Below are positions 17,884-26,870 of a DNA stretch of 64,000 bases, in pieces (position 1 is the first letter of the stretch; each line of letters begins with the position of its first letter). The notes beneath the pieces were generated by a model. The model was not told the DNA's origin. It saw nothing but the letters and a program-made list of their open reading frames with translations, and did not search any database. The DNA comes from Bdellovibrio sp. GTDB lineage: Bacteria; Bdellovibrionota; Bdellovibrionia; Bdellovibrionales; Bdellovibrionaceae. Made by a program: the position numbers and the translations under genes. The stretch covers positions 1 to 64,000 of the forward strand of contig JACMRL010000004.1 in assembly GCA_014376435.1 (NCBI GenBank). Direction: 5' to 3'.

Positions 17884-18862
17884 AATCTGAATAGATTAAC
17901 ATCTGCGGGGCTTCCCCACAAGTTAGCACGCTGCGTGTATTGAAAAAGAGTGGTCTTTGTATTTCGGCGTGCCCAGCTTGAACTCCAGAAAATGTCGGAA
18001 TTTTTAAGTTTGCAAAGAAGTTTTTAAGAGTATCCGGAACCATATCTTTACCGTCAGACTCTAGTCCGTTAATAAAGTCACCTAAAACGACCGCCGCCGC
18101 TTGATCAAATAAACCTGCTTGCTTCATCTGTTGCAAACAACGGTCGACACGGTAACCACGCTCGCCCGTTTCTTCGAGAAAGATAATTTTATCTTTCGTG
18201 TTAATTTGCGAAGGCGTACCGATGGATGAGACTAAGACAACTAGATTTCCACCGATGACCGATGAAGTAATTTTTTTATTTCTTTTCGCAGCCGCATTCA
18301 AAGGTTTCAAATTTTTAAAAAGTGCCGAGAATTCAATATTGAGTAAACTAGCTTGCAACTCTGCTGTATTTTCGGGAGTTAATTTTCCTAACTTCAATCG
18401 ATCAATCAGAGAAGCATGTAAGCTTGGCCATTTCCACTTTTGGTTAATCACCGCATGTAACGAAGTGATATCACTAAAGCCAATCAATAATTTTTTATTT
18501 TTAGGCACAGCCATTTCTTCAATTTGCGGAAGAATGCGAATTGATCCGTAGCCACCACGTAAACACCAAACGGCTTTTGATTCTTTATTTGTCATTGCTT
18601 TTTTAAAAGATTCAAAACGGTATTCATCAGAATTTGCTAAGTACATTTCAGGCTTTAATAAATCAGGACTGTAAGTAACTTCGTAGCCCCAGCTTTTTAA
18701 AGTCTGGACCCCTTGCTCTAAAATTTCGATAGGTGCTGCCGAACCGGGCGCAATAATTTCGATTAGATCCCCTTTTTGCAAAGGAGCTAAAGCCGATTTT
18801 ACATTCGATCTTTTAGATATTTTTCGGGCTCGTATTTTCTTTGTTTTTTTTATTTTCGACAC
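17858..18862 (-). CDS. ldcA: L,D-carboxypeptidase, S66 family
   Basis: LdcA removes the terminal D-Ala from tetrapeptide muropeptides in the cytoplasm, giving the tripeptide used by Mpl. The S66 N-terminus is seen in LQKGDLIEIIAPGS. The nucleophile elbow is GFSDIT, the Glu of the triad lies in FLEETGERGYR and the His in VQAGHAEIQRP. The chosen GTG 18862 gives a 50-base overlap with purF and a Lys/Arg-rich extension of about 25 residues that is not typical of the family. A downstream TTG near LQKGD is a plausible true start. Confidence 0.88.
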   Translation of the reverse strand: MSKIKKTKKIRARKISKRSNVKSALAPLQKGDLIEIIAPGSAAPIEILEQGVQTLKSWGYEVTYSPDLLKPEMYLANSDEYRFESFKKAMTNKESKAVWCLRGGYGSIRILPQIEEMAVPKNKKLLIGFSDITSLHAVINQKWKWPSLHASLIDRLKLGKLTPENTAELQASLLNIEFSALFKNLKPLNAAAKRNKKITSSVIGGNLVVLVSSIGTPSQINTKDKIIFLEETGERGYRVDRCLQQMKQAGLFDQAAAVVLGDFINGLESDGKDMVPDTLKNFFANLKIPTFSGVQAGHAEIQRPLFFNTRSVLTCGEAPQMLIYSDYEIHKPRK

Positions 18863-20267
18863 CTTTTAAGCTTGTCGGATAATCACCGTTAAAACAAGCC
18901 GCACAAAAGCTTTCAGGACCACTTTTTAACGCCTTCCACATACCCGCATCGCTTAAGTAAGCGAGCGAATCGGCGCCAATAAATTGTCTGATATTTTCTA
19001 AGCTTTGGTGCGAAGCAATTAGCTGACTTTTTTGCGGAGTATCGACCCCGTAATAACATGGTCCAGTCGTCGGCGGTGAAGCGATTCGTAAATGAACTTC
19101 TTTTGCGCCCGCTTGTCTGATCAGGTTAATGATATTTTGGCTGGTGGTTCCGCGAACTAAAGAATCATCGATGACGATCACTCTTTTCCCTTTTAAAACA
19201 TCGGGCTGCGGATTTAATTTAATCTTAACTCCGATATCACGAACGGATTGGCTTGGCTGAATAAATGTTCTTCCGATGTAGTGATTACGAATAATTCCGA
19301 ATTCAAACGGGATTCCGCTTTTCTGTGAATACCCAATCGCCGAAGGCACTCCGCTATCTGGCACCGGAATAACGATATCGGCTTCGACCGGTGATTCAAG
19401 CGCGAGCTCTTCGCCAAATCTTTTTCGTGAATTATAAACGGACTTTCCAAAAACCACCGAATCCGGTCTAGAGAAATAAACGTGTTCAAACACACACTGC
19501 GCTGATTTTCGTGAGCCCCTATTTTCTAAAGCTGGCAAATGTTCGCTAAGTATTCCTTCGGAAGAGATTTCTAAAATTTCGCCGGGTTCGATTTCTCGCA
19601 CAAACTGCGCGCCGATTAAATCTAACGCGCAAGTCTCACTGGCGACCACGTAACTAACGCTCATCGAAGTTTTAATTTGACCAAGGACCAGTGGCCTAAA
19701 ACCCAATGGGTCACGGGCCGCAATCATTCGATCATGCGCTAAAATAACTAAGCTATAGGCGCCGGTTAAATCTTTAAGACTTTCTTTCAAGGCAGAAACT
19801 AAATGATTCGAAGGGTTTTTCGCTAATAGATGAAGTAAAATCTCGGTGTCATTTGTTCCTTGAAAAATCGCGCCTTCGCGCTGAAGAGCTTCCCGTAGGA
19901 TAGAACTATTTACGATATTTCCGTTGTGCGCGACCGCCAAGGGGCCGCTTAGTAAATTAGAAGTTAAAGGCTGCGCATTGGCGATTAAATTACCACCGGT
20001 CGTGGCGTAACGAACGTGACCGATCGCGGCACTGCCCGGTAAACCTTGTAGAATACTTTCGTTAAATACATCGGGCACCAGGCCTAAACCTTTATGTACC
20101 CGGTGTAGTTGCTTTGAATCGGTTGTATCTAAAGTGACGATGCCCGCTGATTCTTGTCCGCGATGTTGAAGGGCGTATAAACCTAAATAAGTAAGCTTGG
20201 CTGCTTCTGGATGGTTCCAGATGCCGAATACACCGCATTCTTCTTTCCACGAACTTTTGAAACTCAT
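18813..20267 (-). CDS. purF: Amidophosphoribosyltransferase
   Basis: PurF catalyses the first committed purine step, PRPP + Gln to 5-phosphoribosylamine. The glutamine-amidotransferase nucleophile is Cys in ECGVFGIW (residue 11), so a ten-residue propeptide is probably removed. The phosphoribosyltransferase PRPP loop is VIVIDDSLVRGTTS. At 484 residues it has normal length. The C-terminus contains CFNGDYP and other Cys that suggest the Fe-S-cluster type of PurF found in Bacillus. AAAGGA precedes ATG. It abuts purL without a gap, and its 3' end overlaps ldcA. Confidence 0.96.
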   Translation of the reverse strand: MSFKSSWKEECGVFGIWNHPEAAKLTYLGLYALQHRGQESAGIVTLDTTDSKQLHRVHKGLGLVPDVFNESILQGLPGSAAIGHVRYATTGGNLIANAQPLTSNLLSGPLAVAHNGNIVNSSILREALQREGAIFQGTNDTEILLHLLAKNPSNHLVSALKESLKDLTGAYSLVILAHDRMIAARDPLGFRPLVLGQIKTSMSVSYVVASETCALDLIGAQFVREIEPGEILEISSEGILSEHLPALENRGSRKSAQCVFEHVYFSRPDSVVFGKSVYNSRKRFGEELALESPVEADIVIPVPDSGVPSAIGYSQKSGIPFEFGIIRNHYIGRTFIQPSQSVRDIGVKIKLNPQPDVLKGKRVIVIDDSLVRGTTSQNIINLIRQAGAKEVHLRIASPPTTGPCYYGVDTPQKSQLIASHQSLENIRQFIGADSLAYLSDAGMWKALKSGPESFCAACFNGDYPTSLKGVENKKNKENTSPKNI

Positions 20268-22454
20268 TTAAAGTCCTTTCATAAAACGATTACGGAAGTC
20301 TTTAAAATCAAGCTCAGCGTCTTTGGTAAGACAGATTTTTTGATCGGTAGTTTCACCGATTTTTTTAATATCAACCGCTAAACCCTTAAAATGTTTTTTT
20401 AAGAAATCTAAAGCCGTATCTAAATCTTCGGTGGCTAAAATAAATCCATAAAAAGTATCTTTAAACAAATCTTCTGATTTGGTGTTCACTTGATCAAAAC
20501 TTAAATCAAAACCCACAAGGTCTGTGGTCATTTTTAAACAGGTCGTAGCAATCCCGCCTAAACCCACCGCTTTGATAGAGGTCACGAAGTTATTTTGTTT
20601 TTGAAACTCTTGATCCATCTGTGCACAACGTTTGATAAATTGCGGTACATCACAAGTGACATTTTGTTTAAATAAACTGATCTTTTCATCGGCCGCCATG
20701 ACATGCACCCATGACTCAACCCAGTTCATTTGCACTAAAACTAAACTTTGAAACGCCGACCCAAATTGATCCGGAATAATATCTTCGACCGATTCACGTA
20801 ACCCAACTAGACCGGTTGCGGGCGTCGAAATAATATTTTCGCCTAAAGTCTCATTGTAAAAACTAACATTTCCGCTAATCACCGGCGCATTGATTTCGCG
20901 ACTGGCTTTAGCAATCGCATCAACGCTAGCTACAAACTCACTCATCAATTCTAATTTTTGTGGGTTACCGTAGTTTAAACAATCGGTAACCGCTAAGGCT
21001 TCCGCACCCTTGATAGCTAATTGAAATGCAGGGTAATAAACTGCGTCCAGTGCGCCAATTTCCGCATCCATCATCATCACTTCGGGTCGGCAACCCACGA
21101 CTAAACCTAAACCACGACCCGAATGATCTAATCGAGCGAATGCGACGGCACTATCACAAGCTGCCGCCGTGCGCGCGCCGACGCGTTGATCGTACTGATT
21201 ATGAATCCAGTGAAATTGATTTAGTTTAAAATTATTTAAAGCTTTATCAATCCAAGATTTTGCGTTGAAGTTGGACGGCGTAGTTAAGCGATCCGTTCTA
21301 CGCGGAAAATCCCATTTATTAAAAGGACGTTCATAGCGTGGAGCTTTTTCGACGATCAGATCTGGATCCATATCAGTCAAGATTTCCACACCCCACATTA
21401 ATTTTACTTTACGATTTTTTTGCACTTCTCCCAAAATAGCCGCATCTAAGCCCCATTTTTTGAAAGTCTTTTGTAAAGGTTCAAAATTTTTAGGCGCGCA
21501 AACTAGCAGCATGCGCTCTTGGCTTTCGGATAATAAAATATCTTCCGCCGTCATTGATGAATCACGCAATGGAACCTTTTTTAAATCGATGACTAAGCCA
21601 ACTTGGCCTTTCGAGGCCATTTCAAAACTTGAACTGGTTAAACCTGCGGCCCCCATATCTTGCATGGCAACCACGTAATCTTTTTCTAAAACTTCTAAAC
21701 ACGCTTCAATTAATAATTTTTCAAAAAATGGATCACCGATTTGCACGTTCGGGCGCTTGGCTTCTGAATTTTCGTCAAAAGACTCTGAAGCCATGGAAGC
21801 ACCGTGTACGCCATCACGGCCCGTTTTTGCACCCACGTAAACAACTAAATTTCCGGGACCAGAAGCATTTGATAAAGCCATTTTTTGGCCGGGTCCAAAG
21901 TATCCAACATTCAGTGCATTCACTAAAATATTTTTATTATATTTAGAATGAATATTTGTTTGCCCCGTAACCGTAGGTACGCCAACGCAATTTCCATAAG
22001 AAGAAATTCCTTTCACTACTCCGCGCATTAATTCTTTCATTCGGGGCGCTTCCGCTTCGCCAAAACATAAATAATTAGCCGACATCATAGGTCGCGCACC
22101 CATTGTGAAAATATCGCGTAAAATTCCGCCGACGCCGGTGGCAGCCCCTTGTACGGGTTCAATAAAACTTGGATGATTATGACTTTCCATTTTGAAAGCG
22201 ATCCGTTCGCCAAAACCTAAATCAACCACGCCCGCATTTTCGCCGTCCATCTCTGGAGTTTTCTCGTTACGGAATGAAAATTTTCGTAAATGAATCTTAG
22301 ATGATTTATAGCTACAATGTTCACTCCACAAGGCCGAAAATAATGCCCACTCGACCGTTTGTGGTTCGCGGCCTAATAAGCCTGTCATTAATTTATATTC
22401 TTCATCACTTAGACGATAGGTTTTTAATTTCTGTTCTAAATTTTGAGTACTCAT
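20268..22454 (-). CDS. purL: FGAM synthase large subunit
   Basis: PurL converts FGAR to FGAM using ammonia delivered by PurQ. At 728 residues this is the small PurL that works with PurS and PurQ, not the ~1300-residue fused enzyme of Escherichia coli. Visible motifs are the N-terminal WSEHCSYKSSK, GVVDLGFGERIAFKMESHNHPS, and the ATP-binding AQDMGAAG region. Its ATG lies four bases inside the purQ 3' end, so translation is coupled. Confidence 0.97.
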   Translation of the reverse strand: MSTQNLEQKLKTYRLSDEEYKLMTGLLGREPQTVEWALFSALWSEHCSYKSSKIHLRKFSFRNEKTPEMDGENAGVVDLGFGERIAFKMESHNHPSFIEPVQGAATGVGGILRDIFTMGARPMMSANYLCFGEAEAPRMKELMRGVVKGISSYGNCVGVPTVTGQTNIHSKYNKNILVNALNVGYFGPGQKMALSNASGPGNLVVYVGAKTGRDGVHGASMASESFDENSEAKRPNVQIGDPFFEKLLIEACLEVLEKDYVVAMQDMGAAGLTSSSFEMASKGQVGLVIDLKKVPLRDSSMTAEDILLSESQERMLLVCAPKNFEPLQKTFKKWGLDAAILGEVQKNRKVKLMWGVEILTDMDPDLIVEKAPRYERPFNKWDFPRRTDRLTTPSNFNAKSWIDKALNNFKLNQFHWIHNQYDQRVGARTAAACDSAVAFARLDHSGRGLGLVVGCRPEVMMMDAEIGALDAVYYPAFQLAIKGAEALAVTDCLNYGNPQKLELMSEFVASVDAIAKASREINAPVISGNVSFYNETLGENIISTPATGLVGLRESVEDIIPDQFGSAFQSLVLVQMNWVESWVHVMAADEKISLFKQNVTCDVPQFIKRCAQMDQEFQKQNNFVTSIKAVGLGGIATTCLKMTTDLVGFDLSFDQVNTKSEDLFKDTFYGFILATEDLDTALDFLKKHFKGLAVDIKKIGETTDQKICLTKDAELDFKDFRNRFMKGL

Positions 22455-23095
22455 AAAAAGAATGCTCCATCACTTGATCCCATCCACGGAGCATTGGCTC
22501 TTTCCGGATGCGGCATTAAACCACAAATATTATGTTTCTCATTGGTAATACCCGCAATATTTAATAAAGCTCCGTTAGGATTATCTTTATACGTTAGCCA
22601 GATTTGATTTTGATCGCTTAGCTTTTTAAGGGTTTCGCTATCGGCATAGTAGTTACCCATGCCGTGCGCGATTGGTAATTTTAACACTTGTCCGTTCGAG
22701 GTTTGCTTAGCGAAAGGATTTTTATTTTGTTTTACTTCAAGCTCGACCCACTGGTCTTTGAAGCGTTGTTCGGAATTGGCTAATAAAGCGCCGGGTAATA
22801 ATCCGCTTTCGCATAAAATTTGAAAGCCGTTACAAATTCCTAAAATTGGTTTTTCTTTTTGAGCAAATTCTTTGACGGATTTCATCACCGGAGTTTGTGC
22901 AGCTAAAGCCCCGCAACGTAGATAATCTCCGTAGCTAAAGCCGCCCGGAATAATCACCATGTCGTAATCTTTAACATTGAATTGATCTTCGTACCATAAA
23001 TAAGTCGCGGTCGCTGATTTTGATAAGACCCACTTACGCACATCTTCATCGCAGTTCGTACCAAGAAATCTGGTTATGCCAACTTTAAGACTCAC
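22451..23095 (-). CDS. purQ: FGAM synthase glutaminase subunit
   Basis: PurQ is the class I glutamine amidotransferase that supplies ammonia to PurL. The nucleophile elbow is GICNGFQIL and the His-Glu pair is MPHPERA near the C-terminus. An early PGGFSYGDYLRCGA segment is characteristic. I choose GTG 23095, giving VSLKVGITRFLGTNCDED and a run of Gs upstream as ribosome site. A TTG at 23128 would add 11 residues that merely read through the purS end. Confidence 0.94.
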   Translation of the reverse strand: MSLKVGITRFLGTNCDEDVRKWVLSKSATATYLWYEDQFNVKDYDMVIIPGGFSYGDYLRCGALAAQTPVMKSVKEFAQKEKPILGICNGFQILCESGLLPGALLANSEQRFKDQWVELEVKQNKNPFAKQTSNGQVLKLPIAHGMGNYYADSETLKKLSDQNQIWLTYKDNPNGALLNIAGITNEKHNICGLMPHPERANAPWMGSSDGAFFL

Positions 23096-23108
23096 TAAGG
23101 GCCCCCAA

Positions 23109-23348
23109 TTACATGAATTGAATTTCAAATTTTTCGATCAACGGATTATACAGGCCACCTTGTTTTAACATTTTTTCAACATCGGCCTGTGCTTTTATTT
23201 GATCTGCGGTGACTAAGCTTAATTCTAAAAATTTACCAACTCGACAAGACTGTAATTCAAAGCCATTTGCTTTCATTGAGTTTTCGACCGCCCGACCTTG
23301 CGTATCTAGAATCACATCGCGTGGCATGATTTTAATTCCAACTTTCAT
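23109..23348 (-). CDS. purS: FGAM synthase subunit PurS
   Basis: A 79-residue subunit that bridges PurL and PurQ and helps channel ammonia. The N-terminal beta strand MKVGIKIMPRDVILDTQGRA, the short helix and the C-terminal EKFEIQFM fit the PurS fold and length. It is placed between purC and purQ with a one-base overlap with purC. Its presence confirms the PurSQL form of the enzyme. Confidence 0.93.
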   Translation of the reverse strand: MKVGIKIMPRDVILDTQGRAVENSMKANGFELQSCRVGKFLELSLVTADQIKAQADVEKMLKQGGLYNPLIEKFEIQFM

Positions 23349-24064
23349 CAGCTAACTCCCTTTTGTAAACGTTCATAAACTTCTAAATAAGATTCTTCGA
23401 CTTCGCCTAGGTCTTGACGGAATCGGTCTTTATCCATTTTTTTATTGGTTTTCACATCCCACAGGCGCATGCAATCGGGGCTAATTTCATCCGATAAAAT
23501 AATTTCGCTTTTAACATTACGGCCAAACTCCGTTTTAAAATCGACGAGCTTCAAACCCGCTTTTAAAAACATATTTTGTAATACGTGATTGATCCGCAAA
23601 GCTTCTTTTTTTAAATAATCTAACGTCGCTTGATCTGTCCAACCCATCGCCGTGATTTGATCATCACTGACAAATGGATCGGCTAAGTGATCATCCTTGT
23701 AATAAAATTCTACGAGCGGCTGCTTTAATACTTCACCTTCCGTGCGGCCTAACTTTTTAGCTAGCGAGCCTGCCATGATATTTCTAACGACCACTTCTAA
23801 TGGAATAATCGTCGTTTTTTGCACCAGCATTTCATTTCCGCTTGAGGTTTCTAACCAGTGATGATTCACACCATTTTTTTTTAGCTCGGCAAAAATCAAA
23901 GTCGAGATCTTACAGTTAAGCTCACCTTTACCCAGAAACTGACCTTTTTTTAAAGCGTTGAAGGCAGTTAAACTATCTTTGTATTCCATGAGTAAACACG
24001 CTTCTTGATCAGTGGAATAAATTCTTTTCGCTTTACCTTCGTAGATCAGTTCTTTTTTCTGCAT
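23348..24064 (-). CDS. purC: SAICAR synthetase
   Basis: PurC joins CAIR and aspartate using ATP to give SAICAR. The 238-residue protein has the short bacterial form: IYEGKAKRIYST at the N-terminus, ATP-grasp-like strands with KTTIIPLEVVVRNI and GSLAKKLG, and the substrate motif VDFKTEFGR followed by LSDEISPDCMRLWD. It sits between purB (eight-base gap) and purS (one-base overlap). Confidence 0.96.
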   Translation of the reverse strand: MQKKELIYEGKAKRIYSTDQEACLLMEYKDSLTAFNALKKGQFLGKGELNCKISTLIFAELKKNGVNHHWLETSSGNEMLVQKTTIIPLEVVVRNIMAGSLAKKLGRTEGEVLKQPLVEFYYKDDHLADPFVSDDQITAMGWTDQATLDYLKKEALRINHVLQNMFLKAGLKLVDFKTEFGRNVKSEIILSDEISPDCMRLWDVKTNKKMDKDRFRQDLGEVEESYLEVYERLQKGVS

Positions 24065-24072
24065 AAAATTCC

Positions 24073-25365
24073 TTACACCGAATAATTTTTTAAACGCTTT
24101 TGAATTGCTTTAAGATGCTTTTTTCCAGAAAATATCTCTTCGAGCTCCGCCGCTTTAAAGAATTTTTTCGTTTCTTTATCTTTTAATAAAGCTTCTTTTA
24201 AATGCTCGCCTTTTTTCAAGTTGTGCGCCAGCTGCTGAATCATTGTGTAAGCCTCTTCACGAGTTTTATTATTCTTTTCCACTAAATGAAGCAATAGATG
24301 CGACGAGTATAAAACTCCACCCAAGATTTGAGTATTTTCGGCCATTCTTTCTTTATCAACGTATAGACCAGCCATTAAATCTTTTAGTCTTGCAGTCATG
24401 TAATGCGCTAGCTGGAAAGCATCTGGAAACATCACGCGCTCAACCGATGAGTGACTAATGTCACGTTCGTGCCATAAAGGAATATTTTCTAAAGCCGCTT
24501 GTGAATAACTTCGCATCAAGCGTGCTAAGCCCGTTAAGTTTTCCGCGCTGATCGGATTTTTTTTATGCGGCATCGCTGAAGATCCTTTTTGACCCGGCGT
24601 AAAACCTTCGATGACTTCTGAAACTTCACTGCGCTGTAAATGTCTTAATTCAACGGCCAAGCGTTCGTAACCCGTCGCTAACATTGCTAAATTTAGAATA
24701 ACTTCGGCATGACGATCGCGCGGAATCACTTGCGTCGCGAAAGGTTCAACGTTTAATTTTAATTTTTTTGCGACTTTTTGTTCAAACTCTAATGGTAAAG
24801 CTGAAGATGTACCGACTGCTCCGCTTAGTTTACAAATTTGAATCATTTTTTGCGCTTTTTCAATGCGCTCGACATTTCGGTTTAATTCCGCCAAGTGGCC
24901 CGATAATTTAAAACCGAAAGTTGTAATTTCTGCGTAGATGCCATGCGTACGCCCAGCGCAGATTGTGTTTTTATGTTCCGCTATTTTTTTAATTAGAACT
25001 TTTTGTAAAGCTTTAATTTCGTCTAAAAGCACATCTAGACCTTCGCTGATTTGTAAACTAAGCGCCGTATCTAAAACGTCTGAACTTGTTAGACCGAAAT
25101 GAATGTAACGCCCACTTAAGCCGACATTTTCGGCCATATTTGAAACAAACGCGATCACATCGTGTTTAGTCGTCTGTTCGATTTCTAAAATACGTTTAAT
25201 TTGAAATTTAGCTTTCGCTTTAATATCTAAGGCCGCTTTTTTAGGAATGATTCCCATTTCGGCTTGCACCAGGGCGCATTCAATTTCGACTAGCTTCATA
25301 AATTCGAAGCGGCTTTCCGGGGTAAATAGCGCTGACATTTTTTCGGTTGAATAACGTGAAATCAA
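24073..25365 (-). CDS. purB: Adenylosuccinate lyase
   Basis: PurB cleaves SAICAR and adenylosuccinate, so it acts twice in purine synthesis. The fumarase-superfamily signature GSSAMPHKKNPI is present near residue 262, and the N-terminus MISRYSTEKMSALFTPESRF is typical. GRTHGIYAEITTFG carries a catalytic His. The start is TTG at 25365, supported by GAGG six bases upstream and the family N-terminus, and it overlaps the stop of the unknown gene upstream. 430 residues is normal. Confidence 0.96.
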   Translation of the reverse strand: MISRYSTEKMSALFTPESRFEFMKLVEIECALVQAEMGIIPKKAALDIKAKAKFQIKRILEIEQTTKHDVIAFVSNMAENVGLSGRYIHFGLTSSDVLDTALSLQISEGLDVLLDEIKALQKVLIKKIAEHKNTICAGRTHGIYAEITTFGFKLSGHLAELNRNVERIEKAQKMIQICKLSGAVGTSSALPLEFEQKVAKKLKLNVEPFATQVIPRDRHAEVILNLAMLATGYERLAVELRHLQRSEVSEVIEGFTPGQKGSSAMPHKKNPISAENLTGLARLMRSYSQAALENIPLWHERDISHSSVERVMFPDAFQLAHYMTARLKDLMAGLYVDKERMAENTQILGGVLYSSHLLLHLVEKNNKTREEAYTMIQQLAHNLKKGEHLKEALLKDKETKKFFKAAELEEIFSGKKHLKAIQKRLKNYSV

Positions 25366-26318
25366 TGAACACCTCGGGCAGATTCTATTTTAAGAATTTT
25401 TTTAATTTTTTGCTCAGTCGAATTACTAATTTGATTTTCAATCTGTAGCGGTGACCAAAATGAAAACGAGGGCACCAAGGCCGTTAAACGATGATTCGTC
25501 AAAGCGGCATTCGTTTGAAAAAAACCACTGGTGCTATTCACATCGGCTTGAGTTAAATTACCCAAGTGAATAAAATCAACTCGAGTAGCTAAGCGCTGTC
25601 TAGTTCTTTCAATGATAAAACGATTGTAGTCTGAATTTTGATATTGATGATAAGGCACCCATTGCTGGACTAATAAACGATCTGATTCAAAATGACAAAA
25701 ATACCAATTATCTAGAATTGACTCATTGGCGCTATCAAAAACTAAGATAAAACTATGTTTACCTAAAAACCCATCGCGCGGATTTTTAAGTGAATAATTA
25801 AATTCAGTCGAAAACCAAACATGACTATTTTTTGTCGATTGGCTAAAAATATTATTTTTTAACTTTTTCGCGGCCAAAGAAACCAGCTGGTGATTTTCAA
25901 CGATGATAAAATCAAATTCACTGGTGCCCGAATTTGATTTTTCTAAATATACTTTTTGTTTTTTAGAATTAAAAAATACATCTTGCAGTTCGCCGAATAA
26001 GGATATTTTTTGCTTAGCATCGCTGCTGGCTTCAAAGTTTTGATTTGTTTTCGCTTTTGAGGCACCAAATATTTCATTTTTAAATTCATCATACTGAGCT
26101 TTAATTTTTTTCAAAGTTTTCAACTGTGCGGAGGTTTGAACTGCCTTGTCTGCCGGAATCGCTAAGTGATCTACTAAAACGGGTAACTCTTCAAAATACG
26201 TAGGTAAAATAATACGTTCGGGCTCTAGTAAAAAATATTCAATTTCGCTAAAGCGACGCGATAATGCCGCATGCGCTTTTAAAGAATTTAAATCATACGC
26301 TAAGTAAGCTAATTTCAT
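25362..26318 (-). CDS. Unknown protein inside the purine operon
   Basis: I do not recognise this 318-residue protein. It starts MKLAYLAYDLNSLKAHAALS, lacks a signal peptide or membrane segment, and has a Lys/Gln-rich helical middle (residues ~65-120). The C-terminal half is rich in aromatic residues, with FSTEFNYSLKNPRDGFLG and QQWVPYHQYQNSDYNRFIIE. The first ~40 residues could be a degenerate nucleotide-binding strand-turn-helix, but no Gly-rich loop is present. It directly abuts purN and its stop overlaps purB by four bases, so it is made together with purine enzymes. AGGTGG lies six bases before ATG. A link to purine or folate metabolism is an inference from position only. Confidence 0.75.
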   Translation of the reverse strand: MKLAYLAYDLNSLKAHAALSRRFSEIEYFLLEPERIILPTYFEELPVLVDHLAIPADKAVQTSAQLKTLKKIKAQYDEFKNEIFGASKAKTNQNFEASSDAKQKISLFGELQDVFFNSKKQKVYLEKSNSGTSEFDFIIVENHQLVSLAAKKLKNNIFSQSTKNSHVWFSTEFNYSLKNPRDGFLGKHSFILVFDSANESILDNWYFCHFESDRLLVQQWVPYHQYQNSDYNRFIIERTRQRLATRVDFIHLGNLTQADVNSTSGFFQTNAALTNHRLTALVPSFSFWSPLQIENQISNSTEQKIKKILKIESARGVH

Positions 26319-26870
26319 CTAGATCCACCTTAAACTAAGTTCACGTAATAAATGCTGTTCGGTTCGGCGTAACCAAATCAATGAGTTCGCTAAATCTAAT
26401 TTCTCTTCCGCAAAAGAAGAAGTTTGTTGTAAAAATATAGGTCCTGCATCGATCGCGGGAATAACCGTGTGTAAACTAACGCCCATGGGTTTTAAATCGG
26501 TCCAGCTGCGTTCGGCCGATTCAAGCCCCGGGTAAGCCGGTAATAAACTAGGGTGAATATTTATGATCTTCCCACTCCATTTTTTTACAAAACTTTCTGG
26601 CAAGATTTTCATATAACCGGCTAATACAATCTTTTCAATACGATTTACTTTTAATATTTCTTCAATTTCTGCAAAAATCGTTTGCGAAGATTGGTAAAAA
26701 ATAGTTTTACCAAATCGTTTGGCTTTCAAGGCGCCTAAAGCTTTTTTACGATTACAGATGATGAGCTTGATATCAAATTGATGATGCATTTCTAACAGAG
26801 CCTGCAGGGTGGAACCGCCACCCGAGATGAAAACCGCCACACGTGCGGGTTTTCTAATCCCAGATAACAT
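26319..26870 (-). CDS. purN: Phosphoribosylglycinamide formyltransferase
   Basis: PurN transfers a formyl group from 10-formyl-THF to GAR. The N-terminal FISGGGSTLQALL binds the phosphate. The catalytic Asn and His lie in NIHPSLLPAYPG, and the Asp in IDAGPIF. ATG 26870 is chosen because GGAG lies four bases upstream; an in-frame GTG at 26888 has no ribosome site. The start lies inside the purM 3' end. At 183 residues it is slightly short but complete. Confidence 0.94.
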   Translation of the reverse strand: MLSGIRKPARVAVFISGGGSTLQALLEMHHQFDIKLIICNRKKALGALKAKRFGKTIFYQSSQTIFAEIEEILKVNRIEKIVLAGYMKILPESFVKKWSGKIINIHPSLLPAYPGLESAERSWTDLKPMGVSLHTVIPAIDAGPIFLQQTSSFAEEKLDLANSLIWLRRTEQHLLRELSLRWI

